Counted from the stretch's first letter, positions 17,192-25,055 are shown. The stretch: DNA of 64,000 bases from an uncultured Muribaculaceae bacterium (GCA_910579995.1 CAJTWH010000018.1:5542-69541), one strand, 5' to 3'. Notes: generated from the letters alone by a model not told the origin. Translations and numbers: made by a program.

Positions 17192-18442
17192 GTGAATGAC
17201 GATAATATCATAGTATCAGGATTTGACAACAGGAATGAGGCTGCGGCAATGACTGTTGATTTCGCTTTGGCCAAATCTTTGGACAGGAGCGGATCTACGT
17301 GTGACGCATACGAGTGTATCGTTCAGCGGCGGCGTGTTTTCGTCAAGCGGCTCAAAGCCGAGTATCGCGACAATCCGCTTTATCGAGCAGCCTTCGACAA
17401 GGAGTATGACCTCGGAGTGTCGCTGAGTCATCCCTCGCTGCCCCGCTATGTGGGATTCGGTGGAGACTACATCGTAATGGATTTTATCGAGGGGGATACG
17501 CTTTCTGCCCTGATAAAGCGTGATGATCCACGGCTTAAAAGCCGCAAGTTTGTCCGACGGCTGTTGAGTGAATTGGTTGATGTGGTAGAATACCTGCACA
17601 GGCGCAATATAGTCCACTGCGACATAAAGGCCGATAATGTTATTGTCTCGCCCTACGATGATCGCCCTGTCACACTGATTGACCTTGACAAGGCATATAC
17701 CTCATGGCTTGGCACCACCCACGGAAATACACAAAAATATGGCTGTGAAGGATGTGCCGATGGAGCGATAGACTTCCGTGGCATAGGGTTGATAGCAACG
17801 CAACTTGGGCGTGGCAAGGTTGCTCTATGTTGTGCTAAAAATGAGGTAACGGCAGCCTCCGTCAGACGGGCTATAAAGTCAGAGGGCAAAGGCTATCACT
17901 TGTGGGCTGTAATCTGCGGCCTCTTGTTTTGTATTGCAGTTGTGCTATGGTTTTTACATGTTGACAGGTCAATTGACGATACTACTATAATTGAAACACC
18001 CCCGACCAATGTAGTTCAATCAGAAACTGTTGATAATAAGGTTGAAGAGGTGGTTGTGCCAACCACTGATATTACCGCTTTACCAATAGAAGAATTCATC
18101 AATACTCCGGAGCCACACACCACAGATGCAGCATGGATAGCTTCACTGATTCAGTCGAAGACCGCAGAACTCGAGGCAGAGAGGGAACGAATCTACCGAC
18201 TGTTAGAGAGCGACACCATCAGCGCCGCAGCCGCCAATATGGAACTGATGGGATATTTGGCCAAGACCAGAAATATAAGGGATGATATTTACGAGTCGGC
18301 AAAAGAGCAGTATCCCGATATCCAGCCATCGGACGTACAATTGGAGGTTCACAGTGTAGACGAATGGGCTAAGTGGACTCGAAATGACGATGCCCTTTTC
18401 TTCTCGATAAAGGCTTACTGTAAAGCTCACTCTACCCAATAA
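17192..18442 (+). CDS. Eukaryote-like Ser/Thr kinase with membrane anchor
   Basis: The 416-residue protein has a kinase domain at about residues 25-205: Lys52 (VFVKRL), an alpha-C Glu71, the catalytic loop HCDIKADN (142-149, with Asp144 and Asn149) and the metal-binding segment IDLDK (Asp164), where the usual DFG is DLD. The glycine-rich loop is poor. A membrane helix (about 236-255) is followed by a ~160-residue outer part with a coiled coil. The proposed start is GTG; an ATG at 17249 is the alternative and would make 397 residues. It stands alone and its targets are unknown. No phosphatase gene is nearby. Confidence 0.85.
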   Translation: MNDDNIIVSGFDNRNEAAAMTVDFALAKSLDRSGSTCDAYECIVQRRRVFVKRLKAEYRDNPLYRAAFDKEYDLGVSLSHPSLPRYVGFGGDYIVMDFIEGDTLSALIKRDDPRLKSRKFVRRLLSELVDVVEYLHRRNIVHCDIKADNVIVSPYDDRPVTLIDLDKAYTSWLGTTHGNTQKYGCEGCADGAIDFRGIGLIATQLGRGKVALCCAKNEVTAASVRRAIKSEGKGYHLWAVICGLLFCIAVVLWFLHVDRSIDDTTIIETPPTNVVQSETVDNKVEEVVVPTTDITALPIEEFINTPEPHTTDAAWIASLIQSKTAELEAERERIYRLLESDTISAAAANMELMGYLAKTRNIRDDIYESAKEQYPDIQPSDVQLEVHSVDEWAKWTRNDDALFFSIKAYCKAHSTQ

Positions 18443-18986
18443 TCTCCACCCCTGTCAGGCCGCCCTGCTTGGCCGCCTGATATGAGCCGAGATGCTTTTT
18501 GTCGCGCTCGACGTCGCTTATCAGCAATTCAAACCCGACGTAGAAGCCGGCGATGGTGAGTATGTCGCCTTTAAGCAGTTTGCTACCGCGCGATTCGTTG
18601 ACGAGATAACGGTTTTCGGCGATGTAACTTAGAGTCAACAGTCTGTTGGGATGATAGGTGATCTGAATTTGCTCGCCGGGGAGAAGATCGGCAGAATCAA
18701 TACTCTCAACGGCGCGGAAATCAGATATTTCCGTATCCTCCCCCAAGTCCTTTGCCAGCAGATTATAATCGGGATAGCCGAGATACTGCGCGATTATGTC
18801 GAGCGACGACGGACGCGGATTCGCCGGCCCGTTGACAAAGCCGAGCATGCGCTTCAATGTTGTCGTTCCAAGCGTCTGCCCCGTAGCTTCCTGAATGGCC
18901 ATTGCAAGGGCCTCGCACTGCTGCGGGTACTGAATGGGAGAATTGAACTTCTCCAGAATCATCTGTCTGATCTTGTCGTTAATCAT
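18432..18986 (-). CDS. Unknown protein with possible DNA-binding N-terminus
   Basis: The product from the ATG at 18986 has 184 residues and starts MINDKIRQMILEKFN. Residues ~10-75 include QEATGQTLGTTTLKRMLGF and a following DIIAQYLGYPDYN, which could form a helix-turn-helix. The C-terminal half is strand-rich (ISDFRAVESI, GDILTIAGFYVG). I chose this start because the 27 in-frame codons upstream lie inside a REP-like repeat. It converges on the kinase gene and overlaps its end by 11 bases. Confidence 0.65.
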   Translation of the reverse strand: MINDKIRQMILEKFNSPIQYPQQCEALAMAIQEATGQTLGTTTLKRMLGFVNGPANPRPSSLDIIAQYLGYPDYNLLAKDLGEDTEISDFRAVESIDSADLLPGEQIQITYHPNRLLTLSYIAENRYLVNESRGSKLLKGDILTIAGFYVGFELLISDVERDKKHLGSYQAAKQGGLTGVEIIG

Positions 18987-18990
18987 TATG

Positions 18991-19055
18991 TTGAGTCGGG
19001 TTTCGCCCAAAGGTTGATAGGGTTGGGTCGGCTTCGCCGAGGGTTGAATGGGTTG
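18991..19055. repeat. REP-like palindrome element 1
   Basis: The segment has a GTCGGG-TTTC-GCCCAA palindrome, AGGTTGATAGGGTTGG, a TCGGC-TTC-GCCGA palindrome, and GGTTGAATGGGTTG. The same arrangement recurs at 19514-19574, 19615-19718, 21985-22117 and 27781-27862. Confidence 0.6.
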
Positions 19056-19130
19056 ATTATAGTACAAAGGTAGGGAGTTTAATCAAGAGAGCCTCTAACA
19101 CAGACCGTTCACAATGTTCATTCACTTTTT

Positions 19131-19505
19131 TTATTTGTCAGCAAGCGATAAAACAGCAAATTTCTTCTTTAAACCAATGATTAGACGGGACGTGTCAAAG
19201 AATAAATTTCTAACGTTATTTAACTCATCTTCAGTTAAATATCCTAAATCAACCGCAATTTCGAGTTGGCAATACGCTTCCATGGGAGAACCATAGGCAA
19301 TATCAAGGAAATGGATTCTCTCCTTATAGGAAGTGCGACCACTTTGCTCCGCTATATTGGAAGGCACTGAAATAATGGCTCGTCGCACTTGGTCACATAG
19401 GGCAAATCTCTCCTCTGTCGGAAATCTTTGTATAAGAATATAAACATCTTTGACCAGCTTGCGTGCCGTCTGATAAACAAGCAGCTTTTCAAAAGAATAT
19501 TCCAT
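19131..19505 (-). CDS. Four-helix-bundle protein (S23/IVP family)
   Basis: The 124-residue protein matches the family first found in 23S rRNA intervening sequences: FEKLLVYQTARKLVKDVY, FPTEERFALCDQVRRAIISVPSNIAEQSGR, then FLDIAYGSPMEAYCQLEIA and LGYLTEDELNNV. It forms a four-helix bundle. Its cellular role is not established, and it often sits in variable genome regions. It is lone, AT-rich and lies between two REP-like elements. Confidence 0.88.
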   Translation of the reverse strand: MEYSFEKLLVYQTARKLVKDVYILIQRFPTEERFALCDQVRRAIISVPSNIAEQSGRTSYKERIHFLDIAYGSPMEAYCQLEIAVDLGYLTEDELNNVRNLFFDTSRLIIGLKKKFAVLSLADK

Positions 19506-19513
19506 GGTATTGT

Positions 19514-19574
19514 AGTCGGGCTACGCCCGAAGGTTGAAACGGTTTGGTCGGCTGCGCCGAGGTTGAATGGGTTG
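19514..19574. repeat. REP-like palindrome element 2
   Basis: AGTCGGGC-TAC-GCCCGAAGG is followed by TTGAAACGGTTTGG, a second palindrome TCGGC-TGC-GCCGA, and GGTTGAATGGGTTG. It closely matches element 1 but the first palindrome is perfect. It lies just upstream of the four-helix-bundle gene. Confidence 0.6.
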
Positions 19575-19614
19575 TTTTTTATGACGCAAAGGTAGCAAAA
19601 AAGATTAAAACTAT

Positions 19615-19718
19615 CAACCCTTCAACCTCTCACCCCTTCACTCCTTCACAACATCAACCCTCGGGCAACGCCCGTCCCAACCACATTCAACCCATCAACC
19701 TTCGGGCATCGCCCGACT
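19615..19718. repeat. REP-like palindrome element 3, inverted
   Basis: The same units occur on the other strand: CAACCCTCGGGC-AAC-GCCCGT and CAACCTTCGGGC-ATC-GCCCGA with TTCAACC motifs between. Together with element 2 it forms a head-to-head pair around 19575-19614. Confidence 0.6.
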
Positions 19719-19832
19719 AATGAACGGAGTGAACGCCCGATTTTTCGGTCATATCAAATAAAACTGCCACTTTTGCCACAGCAACGCAGAGGCACGCTGC
19801 AAAGATAAACAAAATATTTGTTGGCAAATCCT

Positions 19833-19862
19833 TTGTCACATACAAAATAATGTTTAAATTTG
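19833..19862 (+). promoter_or_regulatory. Promoter of the non-coding transcript at 19868
   Basis: TTTGTC (19832-19837) and TAAATTTG (19855-19862) are spaced 22 bases TTG-to-TA and match the consensus. No credible reading frame follows for 460 bases. Confidence 0.65.
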
Positions 19863-19867
19863 CGATA

Positions 19868-20249
19868 AGTCTAAATGACTTTCAGTCAACGTGCACCAGC
19901 CGTTGGCTGACACGCACTTTTAGCTCATCGCGAGCTAAAGGTTGCGATGTTGGGTGTTGAATACACTCGGCATAACATACTGAAAGCGTTTACTTGACGC
20001 TTCAGTTCTGACGATCCGGAACTTCGCAACTTCCAAAACACCCTTGTCAGAACAGGAGCAACGGTAGATGCCATGTTGGATATGTAACTCTATCCGCCGT
20101 GGACCGTAGCCTCGTTTGCGAGGAGCGACACACTGCGCGTACTTACATATTTGCGTGGGCCTCTGCGTTGTTTCGTTCCTTACAAAGACAGGCAATGCGA
20201 AGGCCTCGGATCGTGGGAACGGACAGCAAGTACGGCACCACGCTTTTTT
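19868..20249 (+). ncRNA. Candidate non-coding RNA or very long leader
   Basis: A good promoter precedes about 380 bases with no plausible gene on either strand but many possible stems: AGCTC-ATCGC-GAGCT-like (around 19922-19936), GTTCTGAC/GTCAGAAC (20005-20012 with 20046-20053), CCTCG-TTTG-CGAGG (20110-20123), and CGTGG/CCACG (20212-20216 with 20238-20242) followed by CTTTTTT, which could end transcription. It lacks the marks of RNase P RNA, tmRNA or SRP RNA that I know. If the weak terminator is read through, it is a 460-base leader of the gene at 20330. Confidence 0.5.
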
Positions 20250-20329
20250 CTACCCATATCCCAAGGTGCCACAAAGAGAAAGCCGAGGCGCTTGAAAGGC
20301 GGTAGGCACCAGTTAAATCTAATACTCCG

Positions 20330-20929
20330 ATGCAATTATCTCTAAAGGCGCATTACCTTTCAAAATGCGTTGACAAGAAAGCGCTAGAGGTTTTATTTGA
20401 AATGTTCGATAAGAATAATATCGAGTACAGGCCGCTTGCTATCCCCGTTTCTTCACTGGATATTGATAAATTCATTGATCCACAGGAATTTCAGCATATT
20501 GTGGAATCAGTAGAGTTCAGAGGTATAATCCATGAGTCTGTAATTTTCGATTTCTATCTTCCCCAGTTCGGTTACATATTCAACCTTGACCGAATGAGCA
20601 TGGCTGCAAATTCAGGTATGTCAGACGCTCAACGTCTGGAAATGATTGTAGATGAATCGGTCAGCAGGGCAAATTCAAGGGCTAAAGACTGGGAGCGTAC
20701 TGAAGACTCAGAGCCCAACATTTCATGGGATTTTATGGGAAAGTTGAGCTTCCTTAAAAAGGCAACAATGGATTATCTCGATTCAAAAGGAATCAGGAGT
20801 CTTTTCAGTGCCACGAACAACATTGTGGATTCTATCGTTCGGTCTGATGATGACCGTCGAGGCCCCATAGCAGTTGACAAGATTCCGGCTCTGGAGGCAG
20901 CACTTATTGTCGAACGCCTGAGAAAATAA
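20330..20929 (+). CDS. Unknown protein, probably 5' part of a frameshifted gene
   Basis: The 199-residue product starts MQLSLKAHYLSKCVDKKALEVL. I do not recognise it. It looks soluble, mostly helical in the C-terminal half, with VDESVSRANSRAKDWERT in the middle. It ends at TAA within the run AGAAAATAAAG. The -1 frame is open from there for 73 more codons with normal-looking protein sequence, so the ancestral gene was probably about 270 residues long. Confidence 0.6.
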   Translation: MQLSLKAHYLSKCVDKKALEVLFEMFDKNNIEYRPLAIPVSSLDIDKFIDPQEFQHIVESVEFRGIIHESVIFDFYLPQFGYIFNLDRMSMAANSGMSDAQRLEMIVDESVSRANSRAKDWERTEDSEPNISWDFMGKLSFLKKATMDYLDSKGIRSLFSATNNIVDSIVRSDDDRRGPIAVDKIPALEAALIVERLRK

Positions 20930-21147
20930 AGGATAATCTGTTCGAGGGGATTGACCCCGAACGCCCAAGGGAAAAAGCCCGGGATTATATCCGTTGGAAA
21001 GCTGCCAAGGACTTAGAGCCCGAATACCAGCAAGACTACGACTTCCTATATAACGATGTCGATTATTTTCACGATTTCTTCATGGATTGGCGCGACCACG
21101 CTTTTCTTGAAGGTTTTACCGGTAAAGCGATTGATTGGAGCAAGTAA
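20926..21147 (+). pseudogene. 3' part of the frameshifted gene at 20330
   Basis: Starting at ATA (20926-20928) in the -1 frame, 73 codons run open to TAA at 21145-21147 and read IKDNLFEGIDPERPREKARD, later DFFMDWRDHAFLEGF. No good start codon exists in this frame before residue 51, but the sequence looks like real protein. A one-base deletion or a -1 slip in AGAAAATAA would join it to the upstream frame. Confidence 0.5.
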
Positions 21148-21153
21148 CGCAAG

Positions 21154-21208
21154 TGAACGCAGTGAACGGCTAAATCCTTCTTCGAAAACGCGATAGTGGC
21201 TATCTTTG
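21154..21208 (+). promoter_or_regulatory. Promoter cassette of the DnaB-like gene
   Basis: TGAACGCAGTGAACGGC (21154-21170), 27 bases, then GGCTATCTTTG (21198-21208), containing the TATCTTTG -7 box. The same cassette with identical spacing lies at 24957-25011 ahead of the hydrolase gene. Confidence 0.55.
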
Positions 21209-21233
21209 TCGCATAATACAAAAAACATAAACT

Positions 21234-21746
21234 ATGTGCAAATACAATATTTCGCCGTTTACGCCCGGTAGTCTCACGTTGGTGGCAGCACGTCCGGGAA
21301 TGGGTATGCTTGACTATATGTGTGCTCATGCTTCCGCTCGACTTCGCTCACACAAGTTGCTCTTCCTGACAGATTGCACATCTCACTTGCAAATCAAAAA
21401 AAGGATTGGGGTCGATTTGCTACCCAATCTCATAATCGTCGATACTGTTGCCGATGATTTAGACGGAGAGCTAAACCATATCAAGACTCTATGTGATGAA
21501 AATGGTTTTTCAACGGTTATTGTTGAGCCGCGAAAGGGATTCTATGACCTGACAAGACTAAAGAAACTTTCACAGGAACTGCATATAGAAATCGTGGTTG
21601 GTGAACGGATTGCTTCATGGCACGACTGTCCGGGCACACCTGAGGCTCCTGCCATCAACGATGTCCAAACGCCCGGCGTTGAGTCAATTGATAACTTCAT
21701 TGCACTTCATCGCCCCGAATTCTACAAACCAAGATGTCGAAACTGA
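21234..21746 (+). CDS. Degenerate DnaB-like RecA-fold protein
   Basis: The 170-residue protein resembles the C-terminal ATPase domain of replicative helicase DnaB: PGSLTLVAARPGMG (residues 11-24) aligns with the Walker A strand, but the essential Lys-Thr/Ser is replaced by MetLeu (25-26). LLPNLIIVDTVAD resembles the Walker B strand, and FIALHRPEFY (about 154-163) matches the DnaB 'LHRPEYY' motif. At 170 residues it is shorter than the domain. It probably cannot hydrolyse ATP and may bind a partner or DNA. It begins an operon-like run. Confidence 0.65.
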   Translation: MCKYNISPFTPGSLTLVAARPGMGMLDYMCAHASARLRSHKLLFLTDCTSHLQIKKRIGVDLLPNLIIVDTVADDLDGELNHIKTLCDENGFSTVIVEPRKGFYDLTRLKKLSQELHIEIVVGERIASWHDCPGTPEAPAINDVQTPGVESIDNFIALHRPEFYKPRCRN

Positions 21747-21985
21747 GATTGCTGACAATGGTTGTGCTGACGGTGGCGTTCCTGCTGTCACTGTGGGCAG
21801 TGCCCGTGGTGATGGCAGTGCTTGCTGTCACAGTGATTGAGACGCTGTGGATCAAGATTGCGCTATGGGCGGTGGTCGCTCTGTGGCTGTTGCTGCTTCG
21901 CCCTTGGACCATGTTCCGCAATCCCCGTTTCGGACAGTTCATCTCGGATATGCGCCGAGCGTTAATTCAAATTTTTCAAACTTGA
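21734..21985 (+). CDS. Small two-helix membrane protein
   Basis: The 83-residue product has two hydrophobic helices (about 6-32 and 40-58) and a basic C-terminal tail (RPWTMFRNPRFGQFISDMRRAL). It overlaps the DnaB-like gene by 13 bases and is thus probably translated with it. No family is recognised. The small size and gene overlap resemble membrane effectors or anchors in conflict systems, but this is only a guess. Confidence 0.6.
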   Translation: MSKLRLLTMVVLTVAFLLSLWAVPVVMAVLAVTVIETLWIKIALWAVVALWLLLLRPWTMFRNPRFGQFISDMRRALIQIFQT

Positions 21986-22117
21986 AGGTTGGATTCGGCT
22001 GCCGGCCGATGGTTGAAATGGTTGATTAGGTTGAATGACTTAACAACCGCATCACCCCCCTCTCAACCGTCAGCACAGCTGACCGCAACCTCCGCAACCT
22101 TCGGGCAACGCCCGACT
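21985..22117. repeat. REP-like palindrome element 4
   Basis: The left part reads GAAGGTTGGATTCGGC-TGCC-GGCCGA with GGTTGAAATGGTTGATTAGG, and the right part is inverted (CAACCTTCGGGC-AAC-GCCCGA). It separates the membrane gene from the operon that starts at 22124. Confidence 0.55.
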
Positions 22118-22123
22118 ATAAAC

Positions 22124-22579
22124 ATGGACTATTCAGAATTCTACTATCACGACTGCGATGGAGACGGTATGCCTTACAGCTGTCCCGTCAATCCCGTCCA
22201 TACCATCTTCATCCTCGAAGGCACAGCCGAAGCTCTTGAAGCGGCAGTAGCAATCGTAGCCAAGGCGCAGGTCAACTCTGCCAAATTGTACGATTCTCCC
22301 TTTGAAAAAGTGGAGCAAAAGCAGCTGCTTGGCAAATTCGTAATCGACATCGAGACCAACAACTACATTCCACAGCTCTACGATGACATTAAGGTACTCT
22401 CCGGAATGGCTAAGGCAGTATATGTTGTCTATGACAAAGCTCACGGTCGATTGATAACCAACGATGAGACCCACACTTACGCCGCTCTCGGGGTAGAGTC
22501 TTCACACGAAGATGAAATCGACGAGGGAGACGACATGTTCCCCGAGGAGTACGAACTGTCACTTCCCGACATGAATTAA
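22124..22579 (+). CDS. Unknown acidic protein, first gene of a coupled run
   Basis: From the ATG at 22124 the product has 151 residues and starts MDYSEFYYHDCDGDGMPYSC. It contains a helix with HTIFILEGTAEALEAAVAIVA, and a highly acidic C-terminus (HEDEIDEGDDMFPEEYELSL). I reject an upstream in-frame ATG because its reading frame would be made of repeat element 4. Its stop and the next start share one base (TAATG), so it is translationally coupled. Confidence 0.65.
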   Translation: MDYSEFYYHDCDGDGMPYSCPVNPVHTIFILEGTAEALEAAVAIVAKAQVNSAKLYDSPFEKVEQKQLLGKFVIDIETNNYIPQLYDDIKVLSGMAKAVYVVYDKAHGRLITNDETHTYAALGVESSHEDEIDEGDDMFPEEYELSLPDMN

Positions 22580-22944
22580 TGATTGACATCAACAAAATTC
22601 GTCAAGTTTTCACCCCCTCCGAAGGGGAACGCCTCATAGCCCTCGACTGGGATGCGGACATCGTGCCATTGTTCAAAGACAGCGGAAAGGTGAGTTTTAA
22701 CACGCTCAAAGGAGATGATATTGAAACTGTGATGAAGTCATTCCTTGCCCTCCCCGGTCTGAACGAGGCAACCGACATAGTTTTCAATCTGTCGGTGCGA
22801 GAGCAATACTGCTGCAAACTCTGGCAGATGGCTCTCTACGCCAACGAACTCTGCAACATCCCCTCCCAACCCTCCGTCGCCTGGGGCTACACCAAGTCCC
22901 CCGACCAACCCGTAAATATCAAAATCGACGTAATTTACAAATAA
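22579..22944 (+). CDS. Unknown protein, second gene of a coupled run
   Basis: The 121-residue product starts MIDINKIRQVFTPSEGERLI and contains FNLSVREQYCCKLWQMALYANELC in its helical second half. No known motif or membrane segment is seen. TAATG overlaps join it to both neighbours, so the three gene products are likely made in similar amounts. Confidence 0.65.
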   Translation: MIDINKIRQVFTPSEGERLIALDWDADIVPLFKDSGKVSFNTLKGDDIETVMKSFLALPGLNEATDIVFNLSVREQYCCKLWQMALYANELCNIPSQPSVAWGYTKSPDQPVNIKIDVIYK

Positions 22945-23453
22945 TGCATAAGAATATGGCCAATCCAAATACTCTACCTGAATGGGTAGAAAAGTACCAA
23001 ACTATTACGTCAAGTCGCGCTATAATTTTGCATAGTGCCGTGGAGTATCTCCAAGAAATAGGCCTCACTCGTCTCGGCTTCTGGGGTTGCGAAGATATGC
23101 TCCGATCTTCAGAAAATAAAATTCAGTATAGTAGCGAAGATGAGAAAATTTTCTCACAACTCGTGCCTGATTTTGAGATTGAATCTCCAGAGGGGTTATA
23201 TATTGGAGTCCTGCTCGATCAGGACAAGCCCAATGAAGATGAATCTAAGATGCAAGTAATCATAGTGCCATCTTTTAAAGACGAAGTAACTATTGAACCG
23301 CTGAATTCCTATAATTATGATGAATTCTGCCTGATACTTGATGCCATTGTCAAAAGTGTAGAGTTCAATAAAGCGAACAACATTCCGGTCGAAAAATGGG
23401 GCGTTATGCACGATGCATTCGTCAATCCTTACACCCTTGAATACATTGGTTAA
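22944..23453 (+). CDS. Single-copy version of a new repeated domain
   Basis: The 169-residue protein has one copy of a domain that occurs twice in the next gene: HSAVEYLQEIGLTRLGFWG near residue 30, acidic middle parts, LILDAIVKSVEFNKANNIPVEKWGV near 130-155 and a PYTLEYIG end. I do not know the family. The translation start overlaps the previous stop (TAATG). An ATG at 22959 (MANPNTLPEW) aligns better with the paralogue start and may be the true one. Confidence 0.65.
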   Translation: MHKNMANPNTLPEWVEKYQTITSSRAIILHSAVEYLQEIGLTRLGFWGCEDMLRSSENKIQYSSEDEKIFSQLVPDFEIESPEGLYIGVLLDQDKPNEDESKMQVIIVPSFKDEVTIEPLNSYNYDEFCLILDAIVKSVEFNKANNIPVEKWGVMHDAFVNPYTLEYIG

Positions 23454-23473
23454 GATGAATACATTGGTTAAGA
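23438..23473 (+). repeat. 18-base tandem duplication at a gene junction
   Basis: TGAATACATTGGTTAAGA occurs twice in direct tandem (23438-23455 and 23456-23473). The first copy holds the last codons and stop of the 22944 gene; the junction creates an ATG at 23455 in another frame. Confidence 0.8.
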
Positions 23474-23490
23474 AATCAAAGCACAAGAAA

Positions 23491-24636
23491 ATGAACAAAC
23501 CAACTACACTGCCGCAATGGGTAGACCTCATCAATGAGGTTTCGTTTCATGTTAATGAATCAAACCGATCCAAACTGATACAATCTGCCCTGGAATACCT
23601 CAAGGCTAATAATCTGACACAACTCGGTTTTTGGCCAATCAGTGACGGAAGTCCCAAGTATAAGGCAGAGGATAATAAAATATTCTCAGACCTTCTTGAA
23701 CACACTCAATTTCCGTACATTAACATTCATCAATCACTCGATAACAAAAGCATCGTCTTAGGAGTGAGTATCAATGAGGATGAGGAGTACGAAGGTGAAA
23801 AATTACAGGTTATCTGGCTTTCTTACCTTTCGGATAAGATGTGGGACGACCCACCATATTGGGTCGTCTCATCTGCTGGCATCATATATTGCTACCACGA
23901 AACAGATGTTGTTTGGGAAATTCTTGATGCTATTGTTAAGAGCGTGGAGTTATATAAAGCCAACAATATCCCTGTCGAAAAATGGGGCATAGTGCATCAT
24001 CCGGATGTCGATCCTTACACCCTGAAATATATCGGTCCCAACCCGGCAGAACGCATGGCAGAAAAAAACTTAAATCTTGATGACTACAAGGGCAATGACC
24101 TTGCGTTCATCGATGACATCATCGAAAGACGTCGCAGTGTAAACAAAGACTCGATAGAGGCTCTCACACGCGTAGCCGAGTATCTCACCGAAAAAGGCGT
24201 CAGCCAACTCGGCCTTTGGTCAAGCTTCTATTTAGATAAATTTGATGCTCCCAAATACAACGAGGAAGATGTCGAGCTTTTTGAAGGCATCTCGGCACCG
24301 GATAACCGTGTGGATTTTGGAGGAATCCCTGGAGAAAACAGCGACGGCTTCGTCTATGGAGTTAAAGTCAATAACGGGAAGCTTGTGATTGTGGGATCCA
24401 ACAATTACACAGGGATTGTGGGATCCGACAATTACACAAGAGAGGTAAATGTGTATATTCCACAAGACGAGATATTATACAATGGCTGGAACGTGGATAA
24501 CTACGACTCTCTGATGAAGATGATCAGCGATACCATCAAAATCAACGTACTAAACAATATCCCAACAGAAAAGTGGGGCATCGCACACTATGGTAAAGTA
24601 GATTCATATACGTGGGAGCCGGTAGACAATCAGTAG
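23491..24636 (+). CDS. Double-copy version of the new repeated domain
   Basis: From the ATG at 23491 the product has 381 residues and starts MNKPTTLPQWVDLINEV, aligned with the paralogue upstream. The first domain (about 1-185) ends in NNIPVEKWGIVHH ... PYTLKYIGP. The second (about 215-381) runs from ALTRVAEYLTEKGVSQLGLW to NNIPTEKWGIAHY. A short internal repeat, GSNNYTGIVGSDNYT, lies in the second domain. Another ATG at 23455 is inside the tandem duplication and is less likely. The role is unknown; three tandem domains across two genes show local duplication. Confidence 0.65.
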   Translation: MNKPTTLPQWVDLINEVSFHVNESNRSKLIQSALEYLKANNLTQLGFWPISDGSPKYKAEDNKIFSDLLEHTQFPYINIHQSLDNKSIVLGVSINEDEEYEGEKLQVIWLSYLSDKMWDDPPYWVVSSAGIIYCYHETDVVWEILDAIVKSVELYKANNIPVEKWGIVHHPDVDPYTLKYIGPNPAERMAEKNLNLDDYKGNDLAFIDDIIERRRSVNKDSIEALTRVAEYLTEKGVSQLGLWSSFYLDKFDAPKYNEEDVELFEGISAPDNRVDFGGIPGENSDGFVYGVKVNNGKLVIVGSNNYTGIVGSDNYTREVNVYIPQDEILYNGWNVDNYDSLMKMISDTIKINVLNNIPTEKWGIAHYGKVDSYTWEPVDNQ

Positions 24637-24670
24637 AACTGACCTACAATCCAATCAAACACAATAGCCG

Positions 24671-24857
24671 GAGAAAGCAACGCCTTGAGCACGGTGGCTC
24701 GGAATAACGGCAGCAATGCCAGTGTACAGCTGACCATAATTTACCCTGAAATCATGGGCAGTGCTGCAAGAGAGCGCACGGTAGCGCACGAGAACGATGG
24801 CAACATCGAGGGTCGGCTGCCCATGATTTATTTAACCGACACTATGGCTGGAGCAAG
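24671..24857. repeat. Long RNA-like repeat, copy 1
   Basis: About 187 bases nearly identical to 27901-28093. Contained stems are GAGC-ACGGTG-GCTC, GGC-AGCAAT-GCC, an 11-bp helix ATCATGGGCAG (24751-24761) with CTGCCCATGAT (24817-24827), and a CGATG-GCAA-CATCG hairpin with a GNRA loop (24795-24808). TTATTTAA follows the main helix. It has no plausible gene and its copies pair in the same way, so it probably acts as RNA. Confidence 0.7.
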
Positions 24858-25055
24858 TAGCTCTTATCATCAGCGAACTTTACAAATTAGATTCAACTGA
24901 TTCGAATGTCAAGATTACCACAGGATAAACTCGAATATAGCAATGTCTCTAAACTCTGAACGCAGTGAACGGCGGATTGCTTCGCCGGGTCGCGGGGAAT
25001 GGCTATCTTCGCATCGGTAATTACCGATAACTAACCGGGAACTAAGCTAATAAGA
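24858..25055. other. Intergenic stretch carrying the hydrolase promoter cassette
   Basis: Apart from TGAACGCAGTGAACGGC (24957-24973) and GGCTATCTTCG (25001-25011), separated by the same 27 bases as at 21154, nothing is recognisable. The gap between genes is 419 bases, and repeat copy 1 fills the rest. A second small hairpin, CGGTAATTACCG (25016-25027), precedes the hydrolase gene. Confidence 0.5.

Noticed and set aside
18987..19067. 27-codon N-terminal extension of the 18432 gene
   Set aside because: Those codons come from REP-like element 1 and are Pro/Gln-rich.
19935..20195. 86-codon minus-strand frame within the possible non-coding RNA
   Set aside because: It has no promoter or domain, and Cys/Arg-rich sequence typical of chance frames.
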